From Geranomyces variabilis (Eukaryota; Chytridiomycota; Chytridiomycetes; Spizellomycetales; Powellomycetaceae), in the NCBI GenBank assembly GCA_027603065.1, contig JADGJP010000051.1, forward strand, positions 61,428 through 125,427: a stretch of 64,000 nt of DNA. The letters run 5' to 3'. The position numbers were made by a program, and so were the translations under genes. Shown piece by piece: positions 12,001 to 20,775 of this stretch (the stretch's first letter is position 1; each line of letters starts with the position of its first letter). The notes beneath the pieces were generated by a model, which was given only the letters and a program-made list of their open reading frames with translations, searched no databases and was not told the origin of the DNA.

Positions 12001-15000
12001 TGGACACTTGAAAGACAGTGTTCCTCGCCTGAGGCCCCGGCGTCGCGCAAGCTCTGCGTAAGCATGTCTGGGAAGGATTCATTGATGACCGTGTAAAAGT
12101 CACGTCGGTAGAGCCCTGATTCGTTCTTTGTCCTTCGCTGTACAAACTCGAGCGTGCGTGCAAACTCACGCCATGACGTTTCGCGCGACACGCGCAACAA
12201 CTCAAGGTATGCTACCAGCCGGTGTTCCGGCTCGCGGCTGTGTGTCTCCTGCTGCAACAGCGCACGCACGGGCGGCAGCGATACGTCGCAGATTTTGCGC
12301 AGCCAGCTGTTGCGGGCTGGCCAATCTGCTCCGCATGCGTCCACGGCCGACAGCAAGAAGGGCCACCAACCGGGAACGTTGTTGACCACAGGATAATTGA
12401 AGCTCTTAGACCGCAAATGATACACAAGCGCCGAATGCAGTAAGGGCTTTTCTGTCTCCACCACGCTGCTCGGCAGCTGACGTAGTGCATCCAGAAAGCG
12501 CTGAAACTCGACTAGATTCTCCAAAGGATTGGACTTGAGAGCATTGGTGGAATTCGGCACGGTAAAGTCGGGGAAGTAGCAGGTGCACATGACCTTCCAT
12601 GCCTGTTGCGCGATAGCTTCGAGGGCCGGGATCTGTTTTGCGTGTTCGCCAACAGCCCTCAGCACGCCTAGCGCCAGCGCACTGTACTCTCTGTGATGGT
12701 CTGCGTCAACGCGCACCCATTTCGACTTTTTCCCCTCGGAGGTCGGAGGAACCAAAATGAAAGAGAGAGACGCCTCCTCCGACAGCTTTCTGGCCTTTTT
12801 TCTTGGAGGAACCGAGATGGACTTTACAGACGTCACCTCCTGCGGCAGTTTGCTGGCATCCAACAAGTACGTGCAGAAAGAAAAGAGCGCCGGGCCAAGT
12901 GCGGGAAAACTGCCAAGATATTTAGCAGTGGCAAGTTGCATCAACTTTGGCGCCAGGGAAGACGCCGACAGCGTCGCATACTGTGGCGAAGCCGGATTAA
13001 ACTGCATGCGGCGCTGCATCGACGACACAATGAGCGACACGAAGCGATCGCCGATAGCGCGCGCAGCAGCTATAGAGCGCAGGCCTGGTTCCGATGGCAA
13101 AGATGACGCGTCCTCTGCAATAGCGGGGTAGAGGGGCGCAAGGTCGGTGCTCTTCAGAAGCGGCGCTAGCAGGTCGAGCACAGGCATACACTCCTGGAAC
13201 AACTGCAAAGCGTCGGTGCTTGCCGCGCAGAATTCGAGACACTCGAAGAGCTGACCCGCCAGCACGGCAGCGTACCCTACATAGCAGGTAATTTCTGAGC
13301 GCATGGTGCGCACGGTACATGCATTTACAACAGAGACAGCCTTCTTGGCAACGGCAGCGAGGTGTTGCAGGATCGGAGCACTGACGCTCGCGCGCCAGGC
13401 CCCCCAAAGATCCTGCTCGGAGCGTGGATCAGGCAAATCCCAAGGCGCGGCAGCTGCGGCAGCAATCCCGCCGCCGATGCGCTGATTTTTTTCCTCCGTA
13501 TTCTTCGACGCCAGGAAGTCATCTGGCGTATGCGACAGATGCAGGTTGAGCCATGCCTTGAGGATGGGCTGAGAGCACCTGTGGTCGTTGAGGGCAAACG
13601 CCACAGGGAGGAAAGAGCGCAGCGTCTCGGCGACGAGATTGCTGTCGCCGACGCTGCGCGTGGTTTCAAACAAGATTTGATAAAATGCTCGCGACGACAG
13701 GGCACTGAGCACCTCCAATGTCATGTCAATAATGAGCTGACAGTGTCTGTACTTCCTCCCCAACTCGTTCAATAAAACCTTTGCCAGCTCGACGTGTGGC
13801 GCGGAGAAGGCGAATCCATCCGGTGTACGAAGAACGAGCTGTTTGAACAGTCGCTGCTTGTCTTCGCTCGACAGGGCACGCACGTACAGCATCGGCGGCA
13901 CCACATGGCAAAGGCCCTCATACGCAATCCCATCGGAGGTTTCGCCTCGGGTCGCGGCAGAGGCTGCCAGCGCCTGGTTCGTGGCGGCGAGCTCACCCGT
14001 CCGTGATAAGTGAAATAGCTGCTGCTTGATAAGGTCATGCACTCGTGGCTCCACAGCAAGAGGCGCGTAAGTCTGATACAAGTTGAACAGTTGCAGCGCG
14101 ACGTCCGGGCCAGGCGGGCGAGCCTTGGCTTTGAGCAGAAGCGCGTGGAAGTCGTCAAGAAAGCAACCGCACCAGATCGGGTCGGACGCGTGCGCAGAGA
14201 GATTTACGGTCAGGAAGCGCAGGTAGATCTGACCGTGTAGTGGCCAGTTCAACTTAAAGGACCAGTCGGCGTCAACAACAGAAAGAACCTTGTAGGTACT
14301 ATGTTTGGCCTCGTCGGCGACCTGCACAGCTTTAAAAAAGCTTCTCTCCAGCGTTTCCGGCATGGCGTAGTGGACGAGATCTTTTTGCGCGGATGTGTCA
14401 CCGGCTGCAATTAATCGTGAGATAAACGAAGCACGCGGGCCGCCCAGCTTCCAGCTGGTGCTCTCTATGAGACGCCGCATGGCTTCAACTGACGAGTGGT
14501 ACAGACGTTCGAGCCGCTCGTCCGAGAAAAGCGATGCGGGCAGAGAGACCATCGCTTTGATAAATTGGCCGCGGAAGACTGTTGACGTCGTGCGAGAAGC
14601 ATACTCGTCAAACAAGGTTACGGCAAGCGGTCCAAAGCTGTGCAGTGAAGAGACTAAAGCTCGCAACACGTAGTATTGAGAGGTCTTGAGGTACAGCAAG
14701 TTGCTGGCAGGAGCAGCAGAAGCGCTGCCAGCTTGGGACCCAGCGGCTGTAGCTGATTGATCAACGGAAAGGTTGATGATGACCCACTCGTCCACTTCCG
14801 GTCCAGCCGAAGTGGCATCAGCAGCGCCGACTTGCGTAGCAGTAGTCACGCTGATTTCCGAATTGAATGCAGAGGAGACAATTGCATCAAAGCACTCGCG
14901 AAACAGCTGCAAGACCAGCTCCCCGTTCTGTTGCCGCACCTCCGCCGGCATGTCAGAACTGAGCAAGTCCTTGGCACAAAGCTCGATGCGCCCTCCATGG

Positions 15001-15161
15001 GGCAAGATGGATAGCGCCTCGCGGACCTGAGCAGTAGTGACGCCGGAAGTAGTGGCTCCTTGCCGCAGTCGCTGGCAAAGCTGCTGCACTTTGGAAATGC
15101 GAGGCCTGTCGTTTGGGAAAGATCCAATGAGACCGAAACCGGAAAAGGCAGGCGCACTCAT
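9021..15161 (-). CDS. Very large intronless protein of unknown function, probably alpha-helical repeat scaffold
   Basis: An uninterrupted 2046-codon frame starting MSAPAFSGFG. I do not recognise the family. The sequence is soluble, rich in Leu/Ala helices separated by short loops throughout, with no transmembrane segment, signal peptide or nucleotide-binding motif. This pattern suits a HEAT/ARM-type solenoid such as the scaffold subunits of large nuclear complexes, but that is inference from composition. A basic segment PPRKKARK occurs about 40% along and could act as a nuclear localisation signal. A charged low-complexity linker (KRQAEKDAKEKQATEGGQSQ) lies about three quarters along. The absence of introns over 6.1 kb contrasts with the intron-rich neighbours. 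Confidence 0.8.
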   Translation of the reverse strand: MSAPAFSGFGLIGSFPNDRPRISKVQQLCQRLRQGATTSGVTTAQVREALSILPHGGRIELCAKDLLSSDMPAEVRQQNGELVLQLFRECFDAIVSSAFNSEISVTTATQVGAADATSAGPEVDEWVIINLSVDQSATAAGSQAGSASAAPASNLLYLKTSQYYVLRALVSSLHSFGPLAVTLFDEYASRTTSTVFRGQFIKAMVSLPASLFSDERLERLYHSSVEAMRRLIESTSWKLGGPRASFISRLIAAGDTSAQKDLVHYAMPETLERSFFKAVQVADEAKHSTYKVLSVVDADWSFKLNWPLHGQIYLRFLTVNLSAHASDPIWCGCFLDDFHALLLKAKARPPGPDVALQLFNLYQTYAPLAVEPRVHDLIKQQLFHLSRTGELAATNQALAASAATRGETSDGIAYEGLCHVVPPMLYVRALSSEDKQRLFKQLVLRTPDGFAFSAPHVELAKVLLNELGRKYRHCQLIIDMTLEVLSALSSRAFYQILFETTRSVGDSNLVAETLRSFLPVAFALNDHRCSQPILKAWLNLHLSHTPDDFLASKNTEEKNQRIGGGIAAAAAAPWDLPDPRSEQDLWGAWRASVSAPILQHLAAVAKKAVSVVNACTVRTMRSEITCYVGYAAVLAGQLFECLEFCAASTDALQLFQECMPVLDLLAPLLKSTDLAPLYPAIAEDASSLPSEPGLRSIAAARAIGDRFVSLIVSSMQRRMQFNPASPQYATLSASSLAPKLMQLATAKYLGSFPALGPALFSFCTYLLDASKLPQEVTSVKSISVPPRKKARKLSEEASLSFILVPPTSEGKKSKWVRVDADHHREYSALALGVLRAVGEHAKQIPALEAIAQQAWKVMCTCYFPDFTVPNSTNALKSNPLENLVEFQRFLDALRQLPSSVVETEKPLLHSALVYHLRSKSFNYPVVNNVPGWWPFLLSAVDACGADWPARNSWLRKICDVSLPPVRALLQQETHSREPEHRLVAYLELLRVSRETSWREFARTLEFVQRRTKNESGLYRRDFYTVINESFPDMLTQSLRDAGASGEEHCLSSVQVMTDALVQILRDDLSTRDSVATWRFKSLAHSLITNAISHVGPPLLSIRRAWLTCGLTMDMVLLRAQGGEDAARTYVWPIENRVFSRQNSVTEEVLNGQLQVAVLNGVKGGKEIFASFRQEVYRTKRHVHAAPEELYTPEQAVELLCSTIMAQRHQQADETPVRAVDFLVNGVFFPPAEEEVGPAAAATLTTTARAYKSVTLRCIERLIAFCGVRWTSVPMLVSFFDQVVSTVADSSLASHTLFPAHFNQTYTLFNTVRGLYPPGAAWYELAPLSQACSALFASAVHRCAGFEARALRTLWTQMYLHKGKIGTLSSLALPEIGYLVANVVPLRHAPMLSGRPNATKTQRILADKADTIERAATILRDLLALSPSAIHEVWSDLLGVRDDIFSSYLGKTRGELFGVFDEQMKVSGESDGSKNVAMLPPKLAAEDVFFPLTSAQLATLTATAMQTFTQQLMQRAMNQKLPPAIRSEAITQFVQSPAASHLDVIALLRRLHALIAQRTKRQAEKDAKEKQATEGGQSQTTGTSPRQLGDITVADTPAAAGALAQRSNPVKEDLPVDNAVDLLLESVILRVFDTDAAWFVLAFLLDPNTIASAPQRTTAKILTNLNLWAPVDRTVAVLRVLLEPRRRWAIRFFLHKQIMRTLFECSGKSPVARDLFLAEWQQRNRVGTEMPTDVRHDVVSMAVNTVNGRPDTQALVWTVFEDLVAEAETREVDEDVLLLLFKPMRYTAQISDLLRDTAPKGWEDPQSFGHFHLKLRNVGTGPFDETRETRKRMETLMNKLSAVCRNPFVRVVAQLQQFLFCDAVAGMPDDESIERLHRMLVQAITVEDATERLSHDAAVPVAVPRRVALDETSEWQLSVIPRLYASLSLQVLLQVLESAPEGQKESCAALCARHPYAIRLRETVGMLLQMLLNTPPAHAERRVRVAKACTALVQQVSQIRLPRASPSGSERTSWSVELIQAPFKDLLDFLRYDVELCTNLPHGVAKS

Positions 15162-15396
15162 TTTACTGCAATGCGAAAAGAAGGGAAGTGCGGTAAACTG
15201 AAGGAGGACAGGCCGGGGACTCGGGTATTTATATGCTCAAGAAATGTGTGGGGCGGGTCGTGGAGCAGTTCAACGAACTGCGACCGACTGCGAGGCGCGC
15301 ACCCAATGATGACTCACGCACACCCACGCTCAGGTGGAGAACTTCGGAGCGCTGAGCATACAATTGTGCCCCTGCATCCTATACAAATGTTGCATC

Positions 15397-15474
15397 TCCC
15401 TGGTGGTCTAGTGGTTAGGACGGCCAGCTAAAACTATTTCGCAGGCAACCAAGGTTCGAATCCTTGCCGGGGAC
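15397..15474 (+). tRNA. tRNA-Glu-like gene with an aberrant, extended anticodon arm
   Basis: The 5' part TCCCTGGTGGTCTAGTGGTT is that of eukaryotic tRNA-Glu. The acceptor pairs with CCGGGGA, and the T arm CAAGG/TTCGAAT/CCTTG is perfect and carries the B box. A T10-11 terminator follows. The middle is abnormal: GCCAG, then 14 bases, then CAGGC, with one mismatch in the stem. A CTAAAA loop start followed by a 7-base insertion is one possible reading, but no Glu anticodon (CTC/TTC) falls in a normal 7-base loop. It may be a tRNA-derived gene, a pseudogene or one with a very small intron. Confidence 0.55.
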
Positions 15475-15692
15475 TATACTTTTTTTTTTTCGGTACAAGC
15501 ATTGTGTTTGCCGGACGAGACCGCGCTGCAGGTCAAATTTGGCCCCTATATTTTCCAGGAGGGTCTTAATTGAAAGTATATATTAATTGCACAAAATATA
15601 CGAGTTAAGCCTCGCGCCGCAGCTCCAGTGCGATGTTTTTTGAAGGAGCTGCTTTGGAGTATTGGCAGATAAGTGTCCCCCCGCATCCTACC

Positions 15693-15764
15693 TCCCTGGT
15701 GGTCTAGTGGTTAGGATTGCCGGCCGTTCGGCTGGCGGCCAAGGTTCGAATCCTTGCCGGGGAC
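15693..15764 (+). tRNA. tRNA-Glu-like gene, 72 nt, anticodon loop not canonical
   Basis: It has the same tRNA-Glu 5' half, T arm and acceptor as the copy 220 bases upstream, the normal length of 72, and a T9 terminator. The anticodon arm GCCGGCCGTTCGGCTGGC folds best as a 6-bp hairpin with a 6-base loop, without T33 and without CTC or TTC in the anticodon position. Both copies are preceded by GCATCCTA. It is probably transcribed by Pol III, but decoding function is doubtful. Confidence 0.55.
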
Positions 15765-15924
15765 CATGTTTTTTTTTTCATTAAAACATTGGTGCTTTTG
15801 CAATAATAATGCCATGATTGCTGAGCCCAAACCGCGACAATAGCAGTGGGATGAGCTGTAACAGGCTGCTACAATAGCAGCAGAGTCATTGCGGCGCGGC
15901 TGCTTTACAGTTGATTACACGATT

Positions 15925-16438
15925 CATAGCAGTTACGGATAAGGCCCAGTTAAAATTAAACATTCACAACCTGCGCGAAGGGTTGCAACTTTGAGCAGCT
16001 GTTACCTGAAATGATGTCATAAGTAACATATTATGCCGTTGTAGGCTGGCATTGGCATTTGCGACGGCTACATAATAACTGGGGGTTGCTGATACACCAC
16101 TGTCGATAAGTAAGCGGCCTGTCAGACAGGGTAAGTCATTGGGGATTTGGGAGAGCGATCGGGGCAAAATGCTGCGCCACGCATAGCAGTTACGGATAAG
16201 GCCCAGTTAAAATTAAACATTCACAACCTGCGCGAAGGGTTGCAACTTTGAGCAGCTGTTACCTGAAATGATGTCATAAGTAACATATTATGCCGTTGTA
16301 GGCTGGCATTGGCATTTGCGACGGCTACATAATAACTGGGGGTTGCTGATACACCACTGTCGATAAGTAAGCGGCCTGTCAGACAGGGTAAGTCATTGGG
16401 GATTTGGGAGAGCGATCGGGGCAAAATGCTGCGCCACG
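15925..16438. repeat. Exact 257-bp tandem duplication
   Basis: Unit 1 (15925-16181) and unit 2 (16182-16438) appear identical base for base; each starts catagcagttacggat and ends ctgcgccacg(c). The copies lie immediately upstream of NAP1 (start 16518), so they double its likely promoter/5' UTR sequence. The identity implies a recent event or an assembly duplication. Confidence 0.9.
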
Positions 16439-16517
16439 CACGTGGTTTGCCGGCTTCGCTTCTGAGTCCGGCCAAGAAGACTCGCGGCTCCACGAGCATC
16501 CTCCACCAGCCAACACA

Positions 16518-17998
16518 ATGAGCGGAGAACAGGGTGCGTACAATTCCTGAGGCCTGCGATATGAGGTCTTTGCGCTACAGTCAACCTGCAGCGGAACCCC
16601 GTCTCAGTTGGTGAATAACTGATCAGTTTGTGACTATTTTGCAGACGCACCAGCCGCTGCCGGCAGCGCCTTCCAAAGCCCCGCGGTGCTCAATGCACTG
16701 CAGCAAAAGCTCGGATCGCTCGTTGGACGGGACTCGGGCTACCTTGCTTCGCTGCCCGAAGACGTCAAGCGCCGCTTGAATGCCCTGAAGGTCCTGCAGG
16801 ACAAGCAGTCCGTCATTGAGGCCGAGTTCCGCGAGGAAGTCTTGGCGCTGGAGAAGAAATTCCTTCTCAAGTACCAGCCTCTTTACGACAAGGTTTGTGC
16901 TTTTGCCCTGAGCGAAAAAAGGCGTACATCGAACTCGATCTGAGTTTTGGTGTCTGGGCCTTTTTTTCCCGACTTTCCTTAGCGTGCTGCGTTTGTTGCT
17001 GGAGACGCCGAGCCTACCGCAGAAGAATACACCCGCGAAGCCGACTCGGAGGAGGACGGTGACGAACCCTCCCCCGAGGCAAAGGACGGCGCAGTCACAG
17101 ATTCCGGCATTAAAGGCATCCCTGAGTTCTGGTTGACTGCGTTCAAGAACCAGCCCCAGATCTCTGACCTGATCACCGAGAAGGATGAGGAGGCCCTAAA
17201 GAGCCTTAAGGACATCAAGATGCACTATTTGGAAGACAACCCGGGCTTCAAGCTCGAGTTTTACTTTGGCGAGAACGAGTTCTTTACCGACTCGATCCTG
17301 ACCAAGACGTACTTCCTGGAGAACTCGGAGGAGGCTGCGTACGGCGATGTTATGTACGACCACGCTGAAGGGTACGTTGGCGAGAAACTGAAGCTGCTGA
17401 TCCGTGTCCTGCTGTTTCAGCGTGATATTCATTTTGTTGGTTTGCATTTACGTAGGAGTGAAATTCACTGGAAAGAGGGCAAGGATCTCAGCGTTATCGT
17501 CGAGGTCAAGAAGCAGCGGCATAAGGGCACCAACAAGGTGCGGACAGTCAAGAAGACTGTCCCTGCCGAAACCTTTTTCCAGTTTTTCAGCCCGCCAAAG
17601 GCACCTGAGGACGTTGACGATGCCGACGACGAAGAGCTTGATGACCTGGACCAGAAGCTCGAGCACGATTACGAGATTGGCGAGATTATTAAGGAGAAGA
17701 TCATCGCAAGGGCCGTGGACTGGTTCACTGGAAAGGCTCTTGAATACGAGGACGAGGACTATGACGATGGTAAGGAGAAAGCAATCCAGTTGAAAGCCGT
17801 CGCAGTTGTCGGGAGTTGTGATTCTCATATCGTCATTTTTTTGTTATCGCTTCCGCAGAGGAGATGGGCTGGGGAGGCGACGATGATGAGGATGATGACG
17901 ATGACGAAGACGACTCTGGCGCCGAGGAGGAAGATGGTCCTGGAGCGCCAAAGGCTGCCGCCTCCACCGAGAAGCCGCCGGAATGCAAGCAGCAGTAA
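16518..17998 (+). CDS. NAP1: Nucleosome assembly protein NAP1
   Basis: Five exons: 16518..16533, 16645..16892, 16983..17371, 17456..17769 and 17859..17998; 368 residues. Family signatures include LNALQQKLGSL near the N-terminus, the dimerisation helix LEKKFLLKYQPLYDKR, GIPEFWLTAFKN, DHAEGSEIHWKEGKD, the KKTVPAETFFQFFSPP segment and a strongly acidic C-terminal tail (DDDEDDDDDEDD). Length matches the family. NAP1 chaperones H2A-H2B and helps nucleosome assembly and histone import. Exon 1 codes only 5 residues. The fourth acceptor (TAG before 17456) was chosen over a nearer CAG because only it restores the frame. Confidence 0.95.
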
Positions 17999-18195
17999 AG
18001 CGCGCACCGATCCTTTCCTCCTTGTTTCCCTTTTGCATCTGATCGCCCACCTCGCGTTCCCCATCACATTTGATTTTATGCTTGAAAATTTGTATTTGTA
18101 AATGAATGATGTATATGAAAACCGCCTATATAATAAGGAAACACCACATATACGCCCCAGGGGGATCAACTGTAACTCTAAAATGCGGGGGAATG

Positions 18196-20166
18196 TCACT
18201 GATACGCACCACCCGTAAGCGGTCCCTCATCCACATATGTGAATCCTCTAAAATTCTGCTGAATCGTCTCACTCAACGGCGCCGACGCGTTCGGCAGCGA
18301 ATCAACGGGAAGCGAGTCTGTAAACGCCGGATCAAAGTTTGACGTGTCGGTCTCGGACTCGACTTTTGGCTTAAATGGCGGCGTGACTTGTTTTTTGAGC
18401 AACTTGTCCCATTCTACGCCTTGGAAGAAGGGTTGTCGGCGGACTTCGGCAGCGTCTTCGGCGCCGCCGCCTAGGCGTGCGCGGGGATCCCGTTCTAAGA
18501 GCTGGTAAACACCGATCAGAAGGAATATCAGTCGCCGGTTCGCGATGCACGTGCAAGGAGCTATCTGTGATTGCGCATAAAGACTACGTACCCCTCGGAC
18601 AAGCAGCTGAGCACGTTCCGAGAATCCTGGTGGGAAGAGGAGCTGGTTGTGCAAAATCTGTTTGTACATGAGGTTGGTGTTTTCGGAATAGAACGGAGGC
18701 AGGCCGGTGGTCATTTCTGGACAGACGAAATTACGTGAGACACATCCGCTTTCGATTAACACACAAAACGCAACTGTGCGTCCCATACCGAAGAACAAGA
18801 TGCCGAGCGACCACCAGTCGACGGCCTTGCCGTATCCCTGTCCCGTCAAGACTTCGGGCGCCAAGTACTCAGCTGTTCCACAAAACGTGTTTGTGGTGTC
18901 GTTGAACGAGACATTTTCTTTGCACAGCCCGAAATCGGTCAATGCAATGTGCCCTGTGCTGTCAAGCAGAATGTTCTGCAACAAAGGAGCGTGAGAACCA
19001 TTGACTTCTGAACACTCGCTTCGCTCTCTCATACCTCCGGCTTGAGGTCTCTGTACACGATGTTGTACTTGTGTAAGTGTTCCAACGCCAACACCAGCTC
19101 ACAAGTGTAAAACCTCGCTCGCTCCTCGCTAAACGCCGTCTCCTTTTGCAAGTGGTAAAATAGCTCTCCACCATTCATGTAATCCAGCACCAAGTAGAGC
19201 TTTTCCGGGGTCTGGAACGAAAACTTGAGACCCACCAGAAACGGCGAGGTGGCTTGAATCAACACGTTGCGTTCTGACAACGTATGCGCAATCTCCTGTC
19301 GTTCGACAATATCCTTCTTGACAAGCACTTTCATCGCATAAATACGGCCCGTGTCTTTCTTGCGGACTTGCAAGACTTTGCCAAAACTGCCCTTTCCAAC
19401 AACTTTTAGCAGTTCAAAGTCTGCAGCGGTGAGGGCGCGAGCCTGAATTGATTGGTAGATCATTTGAATGCGGATCTCGCCCTTGACTTTTTCCTTCCAC
19501 TGTCGTGGCATGAGGCGGAACCAGTTGTCGTGCAATTTGCCGTTGATGCGTGATGGGCGGATTTTCATCATGCCAAGAAAGCCTTCGCCGTGTCCGTGTA
19601 TTGCGCCGGATCGGTCCCATATTGTGATTGTTACTTCGCCATCGGGTCGAGACACGTCGCTGTAACAAGAAAAAGGAAATGAGTCGCTCTGCACATGATC
19701 GTTTTGAATGTTCCGATTATTTCAGTGCTCACAAAGTAGCTTCGTGTTTCCAGACAGAGTACAATGCAGACCCACGGTGGAGGTCGTGCAAGTGCCCACC
19801 GTGGCCCAAATCCATCGGGTCACCGCCGCCTCCAACACTCGGGTCAAACGCCATATCCAAACTCCCGTTCCGGTTCATCATCCGCACAGCAGACGACGGT
19901 GACGACGAGCCAGAAGAAGGCGACGCCGCGCGCTTGTCCAGGAATCCCTCGCGGGTGACAAACTCATTCTTTTCAAACTCGACGACGCAGTAAGGACGGG
20001 GCTGGTGGTGCGACAGGTCACCGCTGGAACCGCCGTCGACGAGCAGGTTGCGGGCCTCGACGACTTTGACCCAGAGACGGCCTTTTGCCGGCTGGGAGGT
20101 TGTTACGTCCCAGTGTGGTTGCGGCGGTGGCGGCGGAGTCGCGTGCGAGGGGTCGTTGGTCAGCAT
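18196..20166 (-). CDS. C2-domain AGC kinase, Ypk1/SGK/Gad8 type
   Basis: Five exons: 20166..19733, 19659..19035, 18975..18789, 18716..18592 and 18501..18196; 558 residues. An N-terminal C2-like region spans about residues 25-215. The kinase starts about 226 with glycine loop GKGSFG (233-238), Lys255 in YAMK, the catalytic loop YRDLKPEN, DFG at about 367-369 and the activation segment [13 protein letters not shown] with Thr383 as the PDK1 site. The AGC tail ends in a hydrophobic motif FRGFTY (Thr545), the TORC2 target in this class. The domain order is that of fungal Ypk1/Ypk2 and Gad8, which act in TORC2 signalling to sphingolipid and membrane homeostasis. Start chosen at MLTNDPS; an upstream in-frame Met at 20340 is less likely. 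Confidence 0.92.
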
Positions 20167-20637
20167 AGCGCCAGAGAGACAGCGGTGGCAGGTAGGTGGC
20201 CACAAGAAGACAGTGCTCAGCTTATTAGTTGAGTTGAGCTGGGGGGGCGAACAACGGGCGGGCGGGGGGTCTGTGAGAGCGAAGGAAAGAAGGAAGGCAG
20301 CGGGCACTCCCCTCCCTCCCTCTCGTCCCGTCACACGCACGCACGGGCTGCTGACTCAGCGCCAGAAACGCGAGCAAAGGCCATCACAACAACTCAGGAC
20401 CCGCCACTCTCCTCTTTTTAAAAAATGCCTTGACAGAACCGCCCCCAAGCCGCAAAGATTTCCACGAACAGCAATTGTTTTAAATACAGCAAGTTTGTTT
20501 TACAAAAAGATCTGGACAGCTATCGGTTTTACAAGGGTCATCGCATGCGGGGGGGTGTGCAAAGTATGGAGGCGCGTCAATTTACAGGTGGGGGAAAGGG
20601 GTGTGAAAGTACTGGTATCCGTAGGCGCCAGCGCCGC
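20167..20637. other. Region between the kinase and the acidic protein gene
   Basis: It holds the kinase 5' UTR and promoter and the 3' UTR of the gene to its right. No separate gene seen. Confidence 0.45.
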
Positions 20638-20775
20638 TCAAAATTGGTTCGGTTGGGCCTGGTAATACCCTCCTCCTCCTCCTCCGTACGAAAACTGCTG
20701 CAACGGGACCCCGGCGTAAGGGCTGTGCTTCGGGTACTGGTAATGCTGCGAGTATTGTTGTTGTTGATGTTGTTG
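20638..20775 (-). other. In-frame coding-like extension after the TAA stop
   Basis: Directly after the TAA (20778-20776) the same frame continues for 45 sense codons to TGA. It reads QQHQQQQYSQHYQYP, then a SPYAGVPLQQ stretch, a Gly run and YYQAQPNQF. The composition is protein-like. TAA is followed by CAA CAA, so a CAA-to-TAA change, stop readthrough or a small spliced intron (a 51-base GTCAAA...CGCAG is possible) would each extend the protein. Confidence 0.5.

Noticed and set aside
15925-16438. The two identical repeats as a CRISPR-like or satellite array
   Set aside because: Only two units, no spacers, eukaryotic promoter context; a simple tandem duplication fits.
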